The notes under the pieces were generated by a model. The model was not told where the DNA came from. It worked only from the letters and a program-made list of their open reading frames with translations, and made no database searches. The position numbers were made by a program, and so were the translations under genes. Source: JBNRMR01 sp050942895 (GTDB lineage: Bacteria > Bacillota > Clostridia > Christensenellales > UBA1750). Taken from it: a stretch of 64,000 bases of DNA. Below are positions 17,653-26,659 of the stretch, piece by piece. Position 1 is the stretch's first letter, and every line of letters begins with the position of its first letter. The stretch is from positions 194,162 through 258,161 of the forward strand of contig JBMNOE010000001.1 in the NCBI GenBank assembly GCA_050942895.1. The letters are read 5' to 3'.

Positions 17653-17877
17653 TTACGAGCCCTTGCCACGCCAGGTGATCCTTCCCTTGGTCAGGTCATA
17701 AGGCGAAAGCTCTATGGTTACCCTGTCCCCAGGCAAAATCCTGATGAAATTCATCCTCAGCTTGCCGGAAATATGGGCCAATATCTTGTGACCATTGGGC
17801 AGTTCCACTTGAAAAACGGCATTTGGGTAGGCCTCGGTAACGATGCCTTCGACTTCTATAACGTCTTCTTTGGACAA
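17653..17877 (-). CDS. infA: Translation initiation factor IF-1
   Basis: 74 aa, single S1-like OB-fold domain. MSKEDVIEVEGIVTEAYPNA and HISGKLRMNFIRILPGDRVT are diagnostic. It sits 1 bp after the KOW protein gene, in line with coupled expression. Confidence 0.98.
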   Translation of the reverse strand: MSKEDVIEVEGIVTEAYPNAVFQVELPNGHKILAHISGKLRMNFIRILPGDRVTIELSPYDLTKGRITWRGKGS

Positions 17878-17878
17878 A

Positions 17879-18178
17879 TTAACCCTCCTTGCCCTTCATG
17901 GTAATGTCCTGTCTGATCTCGTCAAGCGCCTTGGCGATCTCAAAATCAAACGCTATCTTTTTACCTGAAAACTTTTCAGCCAAACCATCCAGCACATATG
18001 GCGTGCCCTTGATGTGTTTAACCTTTTTCTTTTTAGGATTGTTCAACGGCCTTCTCGTTCCATCCACCAGCATAACATAGCCATCGGCCAAGGTTTCATG
18101 CACCACATATAAGGCGCCCTTGTCATGTCCGGCCCTTGAAACACATACACGACCAACTTCTATATATTCTACACTCAT
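17879..18178 (-). CDS. KOW-domain RNA-binding protein (L14e-like)
   Basis: 99 aa. An N-terminal KOW motif (VGRVCVSRAGHDKGALYVV, about residues 7-25) is followed by a basic segment (KKKKVKHIKG). Such short KOW/L14e-like proteins occur between map and infA in many Clostridia; their role on the ribosome is not established. The start codon overlaps the map stop codon by 4 bp. Confidence 0.88.
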   Translation of the reverse strand: MSVEYIEVGRVCVSRAGHDKGALYVVHETLADGYVMLVDGTRRPLNNPKKKKVKHIKGTPYVLDGLAEKFSGKKIAFDFEIAKALDEIRQDITMKGKEG

Positions 18179-18951
18179 CCTGTAAATCCTTCTTGCAATT
18201 CATCAGGAAGGGTAAGAATTACCGGCAGACCCTTGGTTACCAGCAAAGTATGCTCATAATGAGCCGCTAAAGAGCCGTCCTTCGTAAACACGATCCATTT
18301 ATCCTCGCCCAAAGAGACTGCGGGCTTTCCGGCGGTTATCATGGGCTCAACAGCGATAGTCATGCCCTCGCTAAGCCTGATGCCCGTGCCCTTCGTTCCG
18401 TAGTTTGGCACCTCCGGGTCTTCGTGCATATTCCTGCCGATTCCGTGGCCGCAAAGCTCTCTTACCACCCCATAGCCGAAGGCCTCCACATAGCTTTGAA
18501 CCGCGTGGCCGATGTCATTCAGCCTTGCGCCGTGGCGTATCACCTTGAATGCCTCCCAGAAGGCTTCCTCGGTGCGCTTGATCAAAAGCTGAGCCTCCTC
18601 GGATATATCGCCCACGGGAATCGTCAGGGCGCTGTCGCCGTGGTATCCGTTCACTATGGCGCCGCAGTCGATGGAGATTATCTGCCCATCACGCAGCAGC
18701 CTCTTTCGTGAGGGTATGCCGTGGACGACCTCGCCGTCAATAGATGCGCAAATGCTTGCCGGGAAACCGTTGTAACCCTTGAAGGATGGCTTGGCCCCCG
18801 CATTTGTGATGACCTCCTCTGCGATGACATCCAGATCCATCGTGGATATCCCCGGCCTGACCGCCGCTTTCACAGCGCAAAGAGCGTCATACACCACCTT
18901 GCCCGCAAGCTTCATGTTGGCAACAGCCGCTGCCGATTTAATTGAAACCAT
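18175..18951 (-). CDS. map: Type I methionine aminopeptidase
   Basis: 258 aa, cytosolic metalloprotease removing the initiator Met. Metal ligands are visible in IDCGAIVNGYHGDSALTIPV (first Asp), GHGIGRNMHEDPEVPN (His) and the C-terminal Glu pair (MTIAVEPM and the later HYEHTLLV). Normal length. It is in the standard secY-adk-map block. Confidence 0.97.
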   Translation of the reverse strand: MVSIKSAAAVANMKLAGKVVYDALCAVKAAVRPGISTMDLDVIAEEVITNAGAKPSFKGYNGFPASICASIDGEVVHGIPSRKRLLRDGQIISIDCGAIVNGYHGDSALTIPVGDISEEAQLLIKRTEEAFWEAFKVIRHGARLNDIGHAVQSYVEAFGYGVVRELCGHGIGRNMHEDPEVPNYGTKGTGIRLSEGMTIAVEPMITAGKPAVSLGEDKWIVFTKDGSLAAHYEHTLLVTKGLPVILTLPDELQEGFTG

Positions 18952-18974
18952 TTTTTGCCCCTTTTTCGCTTACC

Positions 18975-19604
18975 TTAATCCACGCCCAAAGCGGCCAGTG
19001 TGTCCTTGGTCACCTTTTCAACTTCCTGATAACCGTCTATGTTTACAAGGAGTCCTTGCCGGGCATAATATTCTATCAACGGCCGGGTGCTCTCGTTGTA
19101 AACTTTCAGTCTATTGCGGATTGTGTCCGGCTGATCGTCGTCCCTTTGGGCAAGCTTTTCGCCGCATCTGGGGCAAACGATGCCTTTTTCATAATTTACA
19201 TGCCCTGTGTAGCCGCATTTTAGGCAAACGCGCCTGCCGCTGAGCCGAGCCACCAGCTTTTCATCATCTACGGCTATGTTCACCGTTTTTCTTATGACAG
19301 TGATGCTTGAAAGCGCTTCAGCCTGAGCCAGTGTGCGGGGGAACCCATCAAGAATATAGCCGTCTTTGCAATCATCCTCATCGATGCGCTCCTTAACGAT
19401 GTCTATGACAACGCTGTCGGGAACCAGTTCTCCCCTGTCCATGAAAGCCTTCGCCAGCACGCCTATGGGCGTTTGCCCTTTTATGGCGGCTCTCAGCATA
19501 TCACCCGTTGAAATATGAGGGATGCCCAGACGTGAGGCAATTCTCACCGCCTGGGTTCCCTTTCCGGCCCCGGGAGGGCCTAAAAACACGAGATTATAGT
19601 TCAT
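18975..19604 (-). CDS. adk: Adenylate kinase with zinc-binding lid
   Basis: 209 aa; makes ADP from ATP and AMP. The P-loop is GPPGAGKGTQA near the N-terminus; DGFPRTLAQAEAL is the conserved nucleotide-binding segment. The LID carries two Cys pairs (CLKCGY and CPRCGE), the four-Cys zinc site of Gram-positive enzymes. The ribosome binding site is weaker (GGGGTAAG) than for neighbouring genes. Confidence 0.97.
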   Translation of the reverse strand: MNYNLVFLGPPGAGKGTQAVRIASRLGIPHISTGDMLRAAIKGQTPIGVLAKAFMDRGELVPDSVVIDIVKERIDEDDCKDGYILDGFPRTLAQAEALSSITVIRKTVNIAVDDEKLVARLSGRRVCLKCGYTGHVNYEKGIVCPRCGEKLAQRDDDQPDTIRNRLKVYNESTRPLIEYYARQGLLVNIDGYQEVEKVTKDTLAALGVD

Positions 19605-19649
19605 TATACAGCTTACCCCTCAGTGTTGGTGTAAAAGCTAATGTGAGTG

Positions 19650-20909
19650 CTAGTGCAGGAAGCCCTTGTAGTGACGCATGAGCATCTGCGACTCGATCTT
19701 CTTTGTGGTTTCAATTGAAACCGACACCACGATCAAAATACCTGTTGCCGTAAATGGCGCAACCATGCCGGTCAGCGCGAGGAACAGCGTCGGTATAATG
19801 GCAATAACCGCAAGGAAAACTGAGGAAAAGGATACGATCCTGTTGGATATGCGCCGGATGTAGTCAGACGTGGAACGGCCTGGGCGTATGCCCGGAATGA
19901 AGCCGCCGTTTTGCTGCAAATTCTTCGAAATCTCAATCGGGTTGAAAGAAACCGACGAATAGAAGAAAGTGAACCCGACTATCAGCAGCGCGAATACTAT
20001 CATGTACACCGGGCCGGTCGAACGGAACACAGTGTTAAACCACTGGGTGAACCTTGCTCCGGGCCAAAAGCTGGCGATTATCATCGGGAACTGAATGATT
20101 GACGAAGCGAATATCAAGGGCAGAACTCCTGTGGAGTTGACCTTGAGGGGCAGATGCGTGCTCTGACCGCCGTACATCTTCCTGCCCACCACGCGCTTTG
20201 CGTACTGCACGGGGATTCTTCTTTCGCCGATATCAATGCACACGATACCCACGATCAAAAGCGCAAAGGATACGATTATGACCGGTGCAGTCCAAATCTT
20301 GCTGGGGTCCTGAATATATCCAACGATAATGTTTCTAAACTGCGCCGGAAGCGCTGCGACCACGCCCACCAGAATCAACAGTGAAACGCCGTTGCCAATG
20401 CCCTTTTCGGTGATACGCTCGCCAAGCCACATCGCAAATGCTGTGCCTGCGGCCATCGCCACGGCTATCGTAAAGTAGGTGAAAAAGCCGGGGTTGTAAA
20501 CTGCCGTGGGCCCCATGCCGATGATTATGCCTATTGCCTGTATGGCTCCCAGCAGTATCGTCGCATATCTTGTGTATGTCTGAATTTTGCGTCGGCCTTC
20601 TTCGCCCTGCTTTTGCATCTCCTCCAGCTTAGGTATCGCCATGGTGAGGAGCTGCATCACTATCGATGCCGTTATGTAGGGGCTTATGCCCATGGCCAGC
20701 AGCGTAAAGTTTGCAAAGTTACCGCCGTTGATTATGTTCAGCATCCCCCACAGATCGCTTCCTGCCACCGCCTCCGCAATGATCGCACTGTTTACCCCGG
20801 GGGTGGGAACGATGCCCACCAGCCTGTATATAAGTAGCATAAACAGTGTGTAGAGAATCTTCTTGCGTAGTTCCTCGACTTTCCATGCGTTACGAAGAAT
20901 TTGCAGCAA
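19650..20909 (-). CDS. secY: Preprotein translocase subunit SecY
   Basis: 419 aa, polytopic membrane protein of the Sec channel with ten predicted spans. GMGPTAVYNPGFF and IRPGRSTSDYIRRI are recognisable conserved regions; the latter leads into the cytosolic loop that contacts ribosome and SecA. It starts one base after the rplO stop codon, consistent with coupled translation. Confidence 0.98.
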   Translation of the reverse strand: MLQILRNAWKVEELRKKILYTLFMLLIYRLVGIVPTPGVNSAIIAEAVAGSDLWGMLNIINGGNFANFTLLAMGISPYITASIVMQLLTMAIPKLEEMQKQGEEGRRKIQTYTRYATILLGAIQAIGIIIGMGPTAVYNPGFFTYFTIAVAMAAGTAFAMWLGERITEKGIGNGVSLLILVGVVAALPAQFRNIIVGYIQDPSKIWTAPVIIVSFALLIVGIVCIDIGERRIPVQYAKRVVGRKMYGGQSTHLPLKVNSTGVLPLIFASSIIQFPMIIASFWPGARFTQWFNTVFRSTGPVYMIVFALLIVGFTFFYSSVSFNPIEISKNLQQNGGFIPGIRPGRSTSDYIRRISNRIVSFSSVFLAVIAIIPTLFLALTGMVAPFTATGILIVVSVSIETTKKIESQMLMRHYKGFLH

Positions 20910-20910
20910 A

Positions 20911-21354
20911 TCAGATCACCTCTACCTTCCCACCGCTAGCCTCAATTTTTTCTATAGCGCCCTTGGAGAACTTCGCCGCCTTGACGGTCAGACTCTTGGT
21001 AAGTTCACCGTCGCCGAGAATCTTCACCCCGTCCAGCTCCTTGCGAATGATGCCGTTTGAAAGGAGCACCTGGGGATCGATCACGGAACCGCTTTCAAAG
21101 AGTTCCAGATCGGAAACGTTCACCTCAGCATACCTTATGGCAAACCTTGCGTTGCTGAAGCCGCGCTTTGGCAAAATACGGTACAAAGGCGTCTGTCCGC
21201 CTTCAAAGCCGGGCCTCTTGCCGCCGCCGGATCTTGCCTTGGCGCCCTTGTGGCCCTTACCGGAGGTCTTTCCAAGGCCGGAGCCCATGCCTCGGCCAAG
21301 CCTTCTCGCAGACTTTCTGGAGCCTTCGGCAGGGGATAATTCATGTAATTTCAT
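20911..21354 (-). CDS. rplO: Large-subunit ribosomal protein uL15
   Basis: 147 aa. MKLHELSPAEGSRKSARRLG and the Gly/Lys-rich segment that follows are diagnostic, as is GGQTPLYRILPKRGF. It precedes secY directly. Confidence 0.98.
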   Translation of the reverse strand: MKLHELSPAEGSRKSARRLGRGMGSGLGKTSGKGHKGAKARSGGGKRPGFEGGQTPLYRILPKRGFSNARFAIRYAEVNVSDLELFESGSVIDPQVLLSNGIIRKELDGVKILGDGELTKSLTVKAAKFSKGAIEKIEASGGKVEVI

Positions 21355-21366
21355 GTCGTACCTCCA

Positions 21367-21549
21367 CTACTGCGCAATTTCTTCTACTTCCACCAGATGC
21401 CTGACCCTAAACAACATGCCGCGTATGCAAGGATTGTCCGGCTTGATGACTACCTGGTTGGGCTTTCTAAGTCCCAGAGCGGCTATAGTGGCCTTCTGGT
21501 CCTTGAGGCAGCCGATTGTGCTTCTTTTAAGCGTTACTTTAAGACTCAT
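21367..21549 (-). CDS. rpmD: Large-subunit ribosomal protein uL30
   Basis: 60 aa, the bacterial short form. KVTLKRSTIGCLKDQKATIA and LGLRKPNQVV are typical. It is 13 bp after rpsE and 13 bp before rplO. Confidence 0.97.
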   Translation of the reverse strand: MSLKVTLKRSTIGCLKDQKATIAALGLRKPNQVVIKPDNPCIRGMLFRVRHLVEVEEIAQ

Positions 21550-21562
21550 TTTAGCGCCCCCC

Positions 21563-22138
21563 TTAACCGATTATTTCTTCGACGGTCTTGCCGCGAAGGG
21601 CGGCGTATTCTTCCGCAGTCTTAAGCCTTCCAAGGCCCTCCATCGTCGCCTTGACGACGTTATTGGGGTTAGAAGTGCCGATAGACTTTGTGAATATATC
21701 CTTTATGCCCGCCAGCTCCAAAACTGCCCTGGCCGGTCCGCCGGCGATGACGCCAGCGCCCTCCGGAGCGGGGAGGAGCAGTACTTTCGCGGTACCGAAC
21801 TTGCCGGTAACCTCATGGGGAATCGTCGTTCCCACAGTGGAAACGGTGATCATATTGCGCTTTGCGGCCTCGCGGCCCTTGCGGATGGCCTCAGGAATTT
21901 CAGCGGCCTTGCCCATGCCCGTGCCGACCCTGCCCTTTTCATCGCCGATCACCATCAGCGCGCTGAAACGGAAGTTACGCCCGCCCTTGACAACCTTTGT
22001 AACACGGTTGACTGCGACCAGCTTCTCCTTAAATTCGGGCTCCTCAACGGGCTGCCTGCGGCGGTCGTCCCTGCGGTCTCTGCCGCCGTATGGCCTGCGC
22101 TCGCGCTGATTGTTGTTGTTATCGTTACGCTGCTGCAT
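21563..22138 (-). CDS. rpsE: Small-subunit ribosomal protein uS5
   Basis: 191 aa. The core starts at about residue 33 (EFKEKLVAVNRVTKVVKGGR) and includes the double-stranded RNA-binding fold. The first 32 residues are an Asn/Gln/Arg-rich extension (MQQRNDNNNNQRERRPYGGR) longer than in Bacillus. C-terminal EYAALRGKTVEEI is typical. Confidence 0.98.
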   Translation of the reverse strand: MQQRNDNNNNQRERRPYGGRDRRDDRRRQPVEEPEFKEKLVAVNRVTKVVKGGRNFRFSALMVIGDEKGRVGTGMGKAAEIPEAIRKGREAAKRNMITVSTVGTTIPHEVTGKFGTAKVLLLPAPEGAGVIAGGPARAVLELAGIKDIFTKSIGTSNPNNVVKATMEGLGRLKTAEEYAALRGKTVEEIIG

Positions 22139-22152
22139 ATATACCCTCCTGT

Positions 22153-22521
22153 TTAGAAGTCCAGCCCGGCTTCACGCGCACCGGCTGCAACCTGCTCTAT
22201 ACGGCCAGTATAAACATAGCCGCCACGATCGAAAACCACGTTCTCGATGCCGTTTTGCTTGCATCTTTCGGCGGCAAGCTTGCCAACCAATTTCGCCGCG
22301 CCTTTTTTGTCAAGGTTTTCAAGCTGCGACTTGACCGCCGGATCCAGCGTAGAGGCGGAAACGAGGGTTTTCCCGGATGCGTCGTCAATCACCTGAACAT
22401 AAACGTGGTTGGTGCTTCTATAGACGCTGAAACGGGGACGCTCTTGCGTGCCTGAAATCTTCTTGCGCACTCTTTTGTGGCGCATGACGCGAATTTTGTT
22501 TCTGTCTTTCTTGTTTATCAC
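22153..22521 (-). CDS. rplR: Large-subunit ribosomal protein uL18
   Basis: 122 aa, 5S rRNA-binding protein. RPRFSVYRSTNHVYVQVIDD and the C-terminal VAAGAREAGLDF are diagnostic. It is 14 bp after rplF. Confidence 0.98.
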   Translation of the reverse strand: MINKKDRNKIRVMRHKRVRKKISGTQERPRFSVYRSTNHVYVQVIDDASGKTLVSASTLDPAVKSQLENLDKKGAAKLVGKLAAERCKQNGIENVVFDRGGYVYTGRIEQVAAGAREAGLDF

Positions 22522-22536
22522 TTCAATGCCCCCTTA

Positions 22537-23076
22537 CTACTTTCCGGACTTGCCTTCCTTGCGGATGATGCGCTCTCCCTGGTAGCGGATGCCCTTGCCC
22601 AGGTAAGGCTCAGGCTCGCGCATCTTGCGGATGTTTGCGGCCACCTGGCCCACGTCTTCCTTCTGGATGCCTCTGACGACGATCCTGTTGGGGGCGGGGC
22701 ACTCGAAGCTGATGCCGTTTTCGGCCTTAAACTTAACCGGATGGCTGTAGCCGATCTCCAGGGTAAGCTCTGTGCCGTTAACGCTGGCCCTGTAGCCTGT
22801 TCCCACAAGCTCCAAAGTCTTCTGGTAGCCTTCCGTCACGCCCACGACCATGTTGCTTAAAAGCGATCTGGTCAAGCCATGCAGCGCCCTGTGGTTCTTG
22901 TTGTCCGTGGGACGGCTGACTGTTAAAGTCGCGTCCTCGAGACTGATTTTCATATCGTTGTTTAGCTTCCTTGTCAGCTCGCCCTTGGGGCCCTTGACCG
23001 TAACGGTATTGTCACCGGCGATGTTGACTGCAACCCCCGCTGGAACGGCGATAGGAAGTTTGCCGATTCTCGACAT
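22537..23076 (-). CDS. rplF: Large-subunit ribosomal protein uL6
   Basis: 179 aa with the two repeated L6 domains. MSRIGKLPIAVPAGV at the start and REPEPYLGKGIRYQGERIIR near the C-terminus are diagnostic. Normal length and position. Confidence 0.98.
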   Translation of the reverse strand: MSRIGKLPIAVPAGVAVNIAGDNTVTVKGPKGELTRKLNNDMKISLEDATLTVSRPTDNKNHRALHGLTRSLLSNMVVGVTEGYQKTLELVGTGYRASVNGTELTLEIGYSHPVKFKAENGISFECPAPNRIVVRGIQKEDVGQVAANIRKMREPEPYLGKGIRYQGERIIRKEGKSGK

Positions 23077-23106
23077 TATTGCACCTCCATTCTTAGTCGA
23101 AGCCCG

Positions 23107-23505
23107 CTACCAGATATAGCAGAGGACTTCGCCGCCCACAGAGTTGCTGCGGGCCTGCTTGTCTGTCATAACGCCTTTTGACGTAGATATCACAGCGATG
23201 CCAAGGCCGCCAAGGACCTTTGGAATTTCTTCGCTCTTTGCATATATCCGAAGCCCCGGCTTTGAAATGCGCTTAAGGCCGCTGATTATGGGCTTCTTGC
23301 TCTGAGAATATTTAAGAGCGATCTTTATGCTCCCCTGAGGAGCCTCGTCGATAAAATCCACCGACTTCACGAAGCCTTCGTCCAGCATTATCTTCGCGAT
23401 GGACTTGAGCATGTTGGAAGCGGGAATCGTAACCGTGTCATGTTTTGCAATCTGCGCATTGCGTATACGCGCAAGCATATCGCCGATGGGATCATTTACC
23501 AGCAT
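23107..23505 (-). CDS. rpsH: Small-subunit ribosomal protein uS8
   Basis: 132 aa. NDPIGDMLARIRNAQIAKHD and the C-terminal STSKGVMTDKQARSNSVGGE are diagnostic. In E. coli uS8 represses its own operon; whether this holds here cannot be read from the sequence. Confidence 0.98.
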   Translation of the reverse strand: MLVNDPIGDMLARIRNAQIAKHDTVTIPASNMLKSIAKIMLDEGFVKSVDFIDEAPQGSIKIALKYSQSKKPIISGLKRISKPGLRIYAKSEEIPKVLGGLGIAVISTSKGVMTDKQARSNSVGGEVLCYIW

Positions 23506-23531
23506 TGTCTTACCTCCTTAATATAGCGGCA

Positions 23532-23717
23532 TTACCAGCTTGCCTTGCGAACGCCGGGGATTTCTCCCTTATAGGCCAGTTCGCGGAAGCAGATGCGGCA
23601 AACCCCGTACTTGCGAAGCACAGCATGCGGACGCCCGCATATGCGGCAGCGCGTATAGGCGCGTGTGGAAAACTTTGCAGGACGTGCCTGCCTGACTCTC
23701 ATACTCGTCTTTGCCAT
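23532..23717 (-). CDS. rpsN: Small-subunit ribosomal protein uS14, zinc type
   Basis: 61 aa, the short type Z form. CRIC and a second CRIC separated by 12 residues bind zinc. The window shows no zinc-free copy of uS14 or bL36, but such paralogues may lie elsewhere in the genome. Confidence 0.98.
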   Translation of the reverse strand: MAKTSMRVRQARPAKFSTRAYTRCRICGRPHAVLRKYGVCRICFRELAYKGEIPGVRKASW

Positions 23718-23732
23718 ATTACCCCGCCCTTT

Positions 23733-24278
23733 CTAGTGCTGATCAGCGAAAGGTATGCCCATTTGAGCAAGGAGCTCCTTCGCCTCTTCGTCCGTCTTTG
23801 CGGTAGTCACGAACACTATCTCCATGCCCCTGACCTGGTCCACCTTGTCATACTCGATCTCCGGAAAGATCAACTGCTCGCGCAGGCCCAAGGAGTAGTT
23901 GCCCCGGCCGTCAAATGCCTTGGCGGAAACGCCCCTGAAGTCCCTTATGCGCGGGATGGTGATGGAGATCAGCTTGTCGGCAAAAAAGTACATGCGCTCG
24001 CCCCGGAGGGTGACCTTCGCGCCGATGCTCATTCCTTCGCGGAGCTTGAAGTTTGCAACGGACTTCCTGGCCTTTGTGACCACGGGCTTCTGACCGCTGA
24101 TTATGGCCAAATCGCCAACAGCCGCGTCAAGAGCCTTCGGGTTGTCCTTGCAGTTGCCAAGGCCCATGTTGATGACTATCTTTTCCAGCTTGGGCACCTG
24201 GTTCACGTTCTTATATCCGAACTTTTGCTCCAGCGCGGGAACGATTTCGGAAATGTATCTATCTTTTAGTCTTGACAT
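23733..24278 (-). CDS. rplE: Large-subunit ribosomal protein uL5
   Basis: 181 aa, binds 5S rRNA. FGYKNVNQVPKLEKIVINMG and RDFRGVSAKAFDGRGNYSLG are diagnostic. Normal length. Confidence 0.98.
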   Translation of the reverse strand: MSRLKDRYISEIVPALEQKFGYKNVNQVPKLEKIVINMGLGNCKDNPKALDAAVGDLAIISGQKPVVTKARKSVANFKLREGMSIGAKVTLRGERMYFFADKLISITIPRIRDFRGVSAKAFDGRGNYSLGLREQLIFPEIEYDKVDQVRGMEIVFVTTAKTDEEAKELLAQMGIPFADQH

Positions 24279-24294
24279 TCACTTATCCTCCCGC

Positions 24295-24639
24295 TTATTT
24301 GCCAAGGGCCTTGCCGCAATGCTTGCACACGCGCACCCTTGTTCCGTCGTTGTTTACCTTCACAGAGCGCCTGGTCGCCTTCTTGCAGCTATCACAGTAA
24401 ACCATGACCTTGCTGGCGTAAATGGGCGCTTCCTGGCGGATGATCCCACCCTGTTCGGCCTGAGATCTCGCTTTTTTGTGTTTCGTGGCAATGTTTACGC
24501 CTTCAACGATAACCTTGCCAACTTTCGGCTCGGCCACAAGGACTTTTCCCATCTTGCCCCTGTCCTTGCCGGAGATGACCACCACAGTGTCATCTTTTTT
24601 TACATGCATTTTATGCGCGGTCTGCGCTTTTTTCGGCAT
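24295..24639 (-). CDS. rplX: Large-subunit ribosomal protein uL24
   Basis: 114 aa; the start is ATG 24639 (MPKKAQTAHKMHVKKDDTVV) with AGGAGGG about 9 nt upstream. An upstream in-frame ATG would overlap rplN and is rejected. It has a KOW motif (VVISGKDRGKMGKVL), and a C-terminal segment with CDSC and CKHC pairs that could bind a metal. Confidence 0.97.
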   Translation of the reverse strand: MPKKAQTAHKMHVKKDDTVVVISGKDRGKMGKVLVAEPKVGKVIVEGVNIATKHKKARSQAEQGGIIRQEAPIYASKVMVYCDSCKKATRRSVKVNNDGTRVRVCKHCGKALGK

Positions 24640-24652
24640 TGCTCTTTCCCTC

Positions 24653-25021
24653 CTACAATACTTCGGGAGCCAGCGAGACAATCTTCATGAAGTCGCGTTC
24701 GCGCAGCTCTCTTGCCACCGGCCCGAAAATTCGGGTGCCAACGGGCTGATTGTCCTGGCGTATTATTACGGCGGCGTTATCGTCGAAGCGGATGTAGCTT
24801 CCGTCAACCCGGCGGATCTGCTTCTTTGTGCGAACTATGACCGCCTTTACGACCTCTCCCTTTTTAACGGAGCCGCCGGGCGTTGCAGTCTTAACCGAGG
24901 CGACGATGATATCGCCAACTCCGCCCGCTCTTCTGAAGGAGCCGCCAAGAACGCGAATGCACATAATCTCTTTGGCGCCGGTATTATCGGCTACCTTGAG
25001 CCTTGACTGTGTTTGTATCAT
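24653..25021 (-). CDS. rplN: Large-subunit ribosomal protein uL14
   Basis: 122 aa. MIQTQSRLKVADNTGAKEIM and the C-terminal ARELRERDFMKIVSLAPEVL are diagnostic. It lies between rpsQ and rplX. Confidence 0.98.
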   Translation of the reverse strand: MIQTQSRLKVADNTGAKEIMCIRVLGGSFRRAGGVGDIIVASVKTATPGGSVKKGEVVKAVIVRTKKQIRRVDGSYIRFDDNAAVIIRQDNQPVGTRIFGPVARELRERDFMKIVSLAPEVL

Positions 25022-25045
25022 GATTTTTCCTCCCTACAGCGGTTA

Positions 25046-25306
25046 CTACTTCGCCTTTTCAATGATCTCCACTAGCCTCCAGTGCTTATCCTTGCTCAGG
25101 GGCCTTGTTTCCATCACGCGGACGATATCGCCAATCTGGCATTCATTATTTTCATCGTGGGCCTTCAGCTTCGTGGTACGGTTCAATATCTTGCCATATG
25201 TCCCGTGCCTTTTTCTTTCCATTATAGCCACAACGATAGTCTTATCCATCTTATCTGAAACGACTGTTCCAACGCGCTCCTTGCGCAGACCTCTTGCTTC
25301 TGACAT
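25046..25306 (-). CDS. rpsQ: Small-subunit ribosomal protein uS17
   Basis: 86 aa OB-fold protein. RKERVGTVVSDKMDKTIVVA and the segment GDIVRVMETRPLSKDKHW are diagnostic. It has an AGGGGAGGG-type site upstream. Confidence 0.98.
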   Translation of the reverse strand: MSEARGLRKERVGTVVSDKMDKTIVVAIMERKRHGTYGKILNRTTKLKAHDENNECQIGDIVRVMETRPLSKDKHWRLVEIIEKAK

Positions 25307-25323
25307 TGCTTTCTCCCTCCCCT

Positions 25324-25536
25324 TTAGGCCTGAGCCTGCATTTCACGCTGACGAAGAATGGTTTTCACTCTTGCGATGTCGCGCTTTGTGTTCTTAAGTG
25401 CCATCGGGTTGGAAAGCTGGCCTGTTGCCAACTGGAAGCGGAGGTTGAAAAGCTCAGCTTTCAGCTCCTTTTCCTGCGTGCGCAGCTGATCGTCCGTCAT
25501 ATCGAAGAATTTACTGGCTTTCAACTTATTCACCAC
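25324..25536 (-). CDS. rpmC: Large-subunit ribosomal protein uL29
   Basis: 70 aa, helical. KELKAELFNLRFQLATGQLS is the signature. Its start overlaps the end of rplP by 11 bp. Confidence 0.97.
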   Translation of the reverse strand: MVNKLKASKFFDMTDDQLRTQEKELKAELFNLRFQLATGQLSNPMALKNTKRDIARVKTILRQREMQAQA

Positions 25537-25972
25537 CCTCGCTGTTGTCTGCTATAGCGCCTACTGTTTCGCGCTTAATGAACCTGGTCCTGATCGGCAG
25601 CTTGTGGGAAGCAAGGCGAAGCGCTTCCTTCGCCATATCCTCCGGAACGCCGGCTATCTCAAAGAGAACTCTGCCGGGCTTGACAACCGCCACCCAATAT
25701 TCCGGTGAGCCCTTTCCCGAACCCATGCGGGTTTCCGCAGGCTTCTTTGTGACGGGCTTGTGGGGGAATATCTTAATCCAGACCTTTCCGCCCCTGCGGA
25801 TATATCTCGTCATGGCGATACGCGCCGCCTCTATCTGGTTTGCCGTGACCCACTTGGCGTCCAGCGCCTGCAGGCCATATTCGCCGTAAGCAACAAAGTT
25901 GCCGCGGTGAGCCTTGCCCTTAAGGTTGCCGCGCATCTGCTTACGCCTTTTAACTCTCTTTGGCATCAACAT
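25526..25972 (-). CDS. rplP: Large-subunit ribosomal protein uL16
   Basis: 148 aa. MPKRVKRRKQMRGNLKGKAH near the N-terminus and RMGSGKGSPEYWVAVVKPGR are diagnostic. The protein may start two codons later, at the ATG that opens MPKRV. The start follows the rpsC stop by 2 bp. Confidence 0.97.
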   Translation of the reverse strand: MLMPKRVKRRKQMRGNLKGKAHRGNFVAYGEYGLQALDAKWVTANQIEAARIAMTRYIRRGGKVWIKIFPHKPVTKKPAETRMGSGKGSPEYWVAVVKPGRVLFEIAGVPEDMAKEALRLASHKLPIRTRFIKRETVGAIADNSEGGE

Positions 25973-25974
25973 GA

Positions 25975-26643
25975 TTAAACGCTCCCCTCTTTCTGCTTCG
26001 GCGCATTCTTGGCCCTGGGAAGAACCTGGCCCTTATAGATCCAAACTTTCACGCCGATATTTCCATATGTTGTGTGGGCTTCCGCTGTGCCGTAGTCGAT
26101 ATCCGCCCTGAGCGTCTGCAGAGGAATGGATCCCTCGTGGTATGTTTCGCTCCTGGCGATCTCCGCTCCGCCCAAGCGCCCCGCAACCTGCATCTTGATG
26201 CCCTTCGCGCCCGCCCTCATGGTCCGGCCGATGGACTGCTTCATGGCCCTGCGGAACGAAATGCGCCTTTCAAGCTGCTGCGCGACGTTCTCAGCCACCA
26301 GCACTGCGTCCAGATCGGGGTTTCTTACCTCGTTGATGTCCAGCGAGACTGTCTTGCCGATCTTCTTTTCGATATCAGCCTTGAGCTGCTCGATACCTGT
26401 GCCGCCCCTGCCGATGACGATGCCCGGCTTCGCTGTGTATATGATGATCCTGATCTTGCTGGCAGCGCGCTCGATATCAATGCGGCTGATGCCTGCGGGC
26501 ATGAGCTTTTCTTTCAGATATTTGCGCAACTGGTTATCTTCAATCAGGAAATTGGCAAAATCCTTTTTGTTGGCATACCAGCGGGTGCTCCAGTCCTTTA
26601 TTACGCCAACCCGCGCGCCAATAGGATTAACTTTCTGACCCAT
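25975..26643 (-). CDS. rpsC: Small-subunit ribosomal protein uS3
   Basis: 222 aa. MGQKVNPIGARVGVIKDWST opens the protein, a KH type II domain carries VIGRGGTGIEQL, and the C-terminal domain contains TTYGNIGVKVWIYKGQVLP. Normal length. Confidence 0.98.
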   Translation of the reverse strand: MGQKVNPIGARVGVIKDWSTRWYANKKDFANFLIEDNQLRKYLKEKLMPAGISRIDIERAASKIRIIIYTAKPGIVIGRGGTGIEQLKADIEKKIGKTVSLDINEVRNPDLDAVLVAENVAQQLERRISFRRAMKQSIGRTMRAGAKGIKMQVAGRLGGAEIARSETYHEGSIPLQTLRADIDYGTAEAHTTYGNIGVKVWIYKGQVLPRAKNAPKQKEGSV

Positions 26644-26659
26644 GAATCTTCTCCTCTCT

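Noticed and set aside
20846..22156. 436-codon plus-strand open frame across rplO-rpmD-rpsE
   Set aside because: It covers three ribosomal protein genes in antisense and has no recognisable motif.
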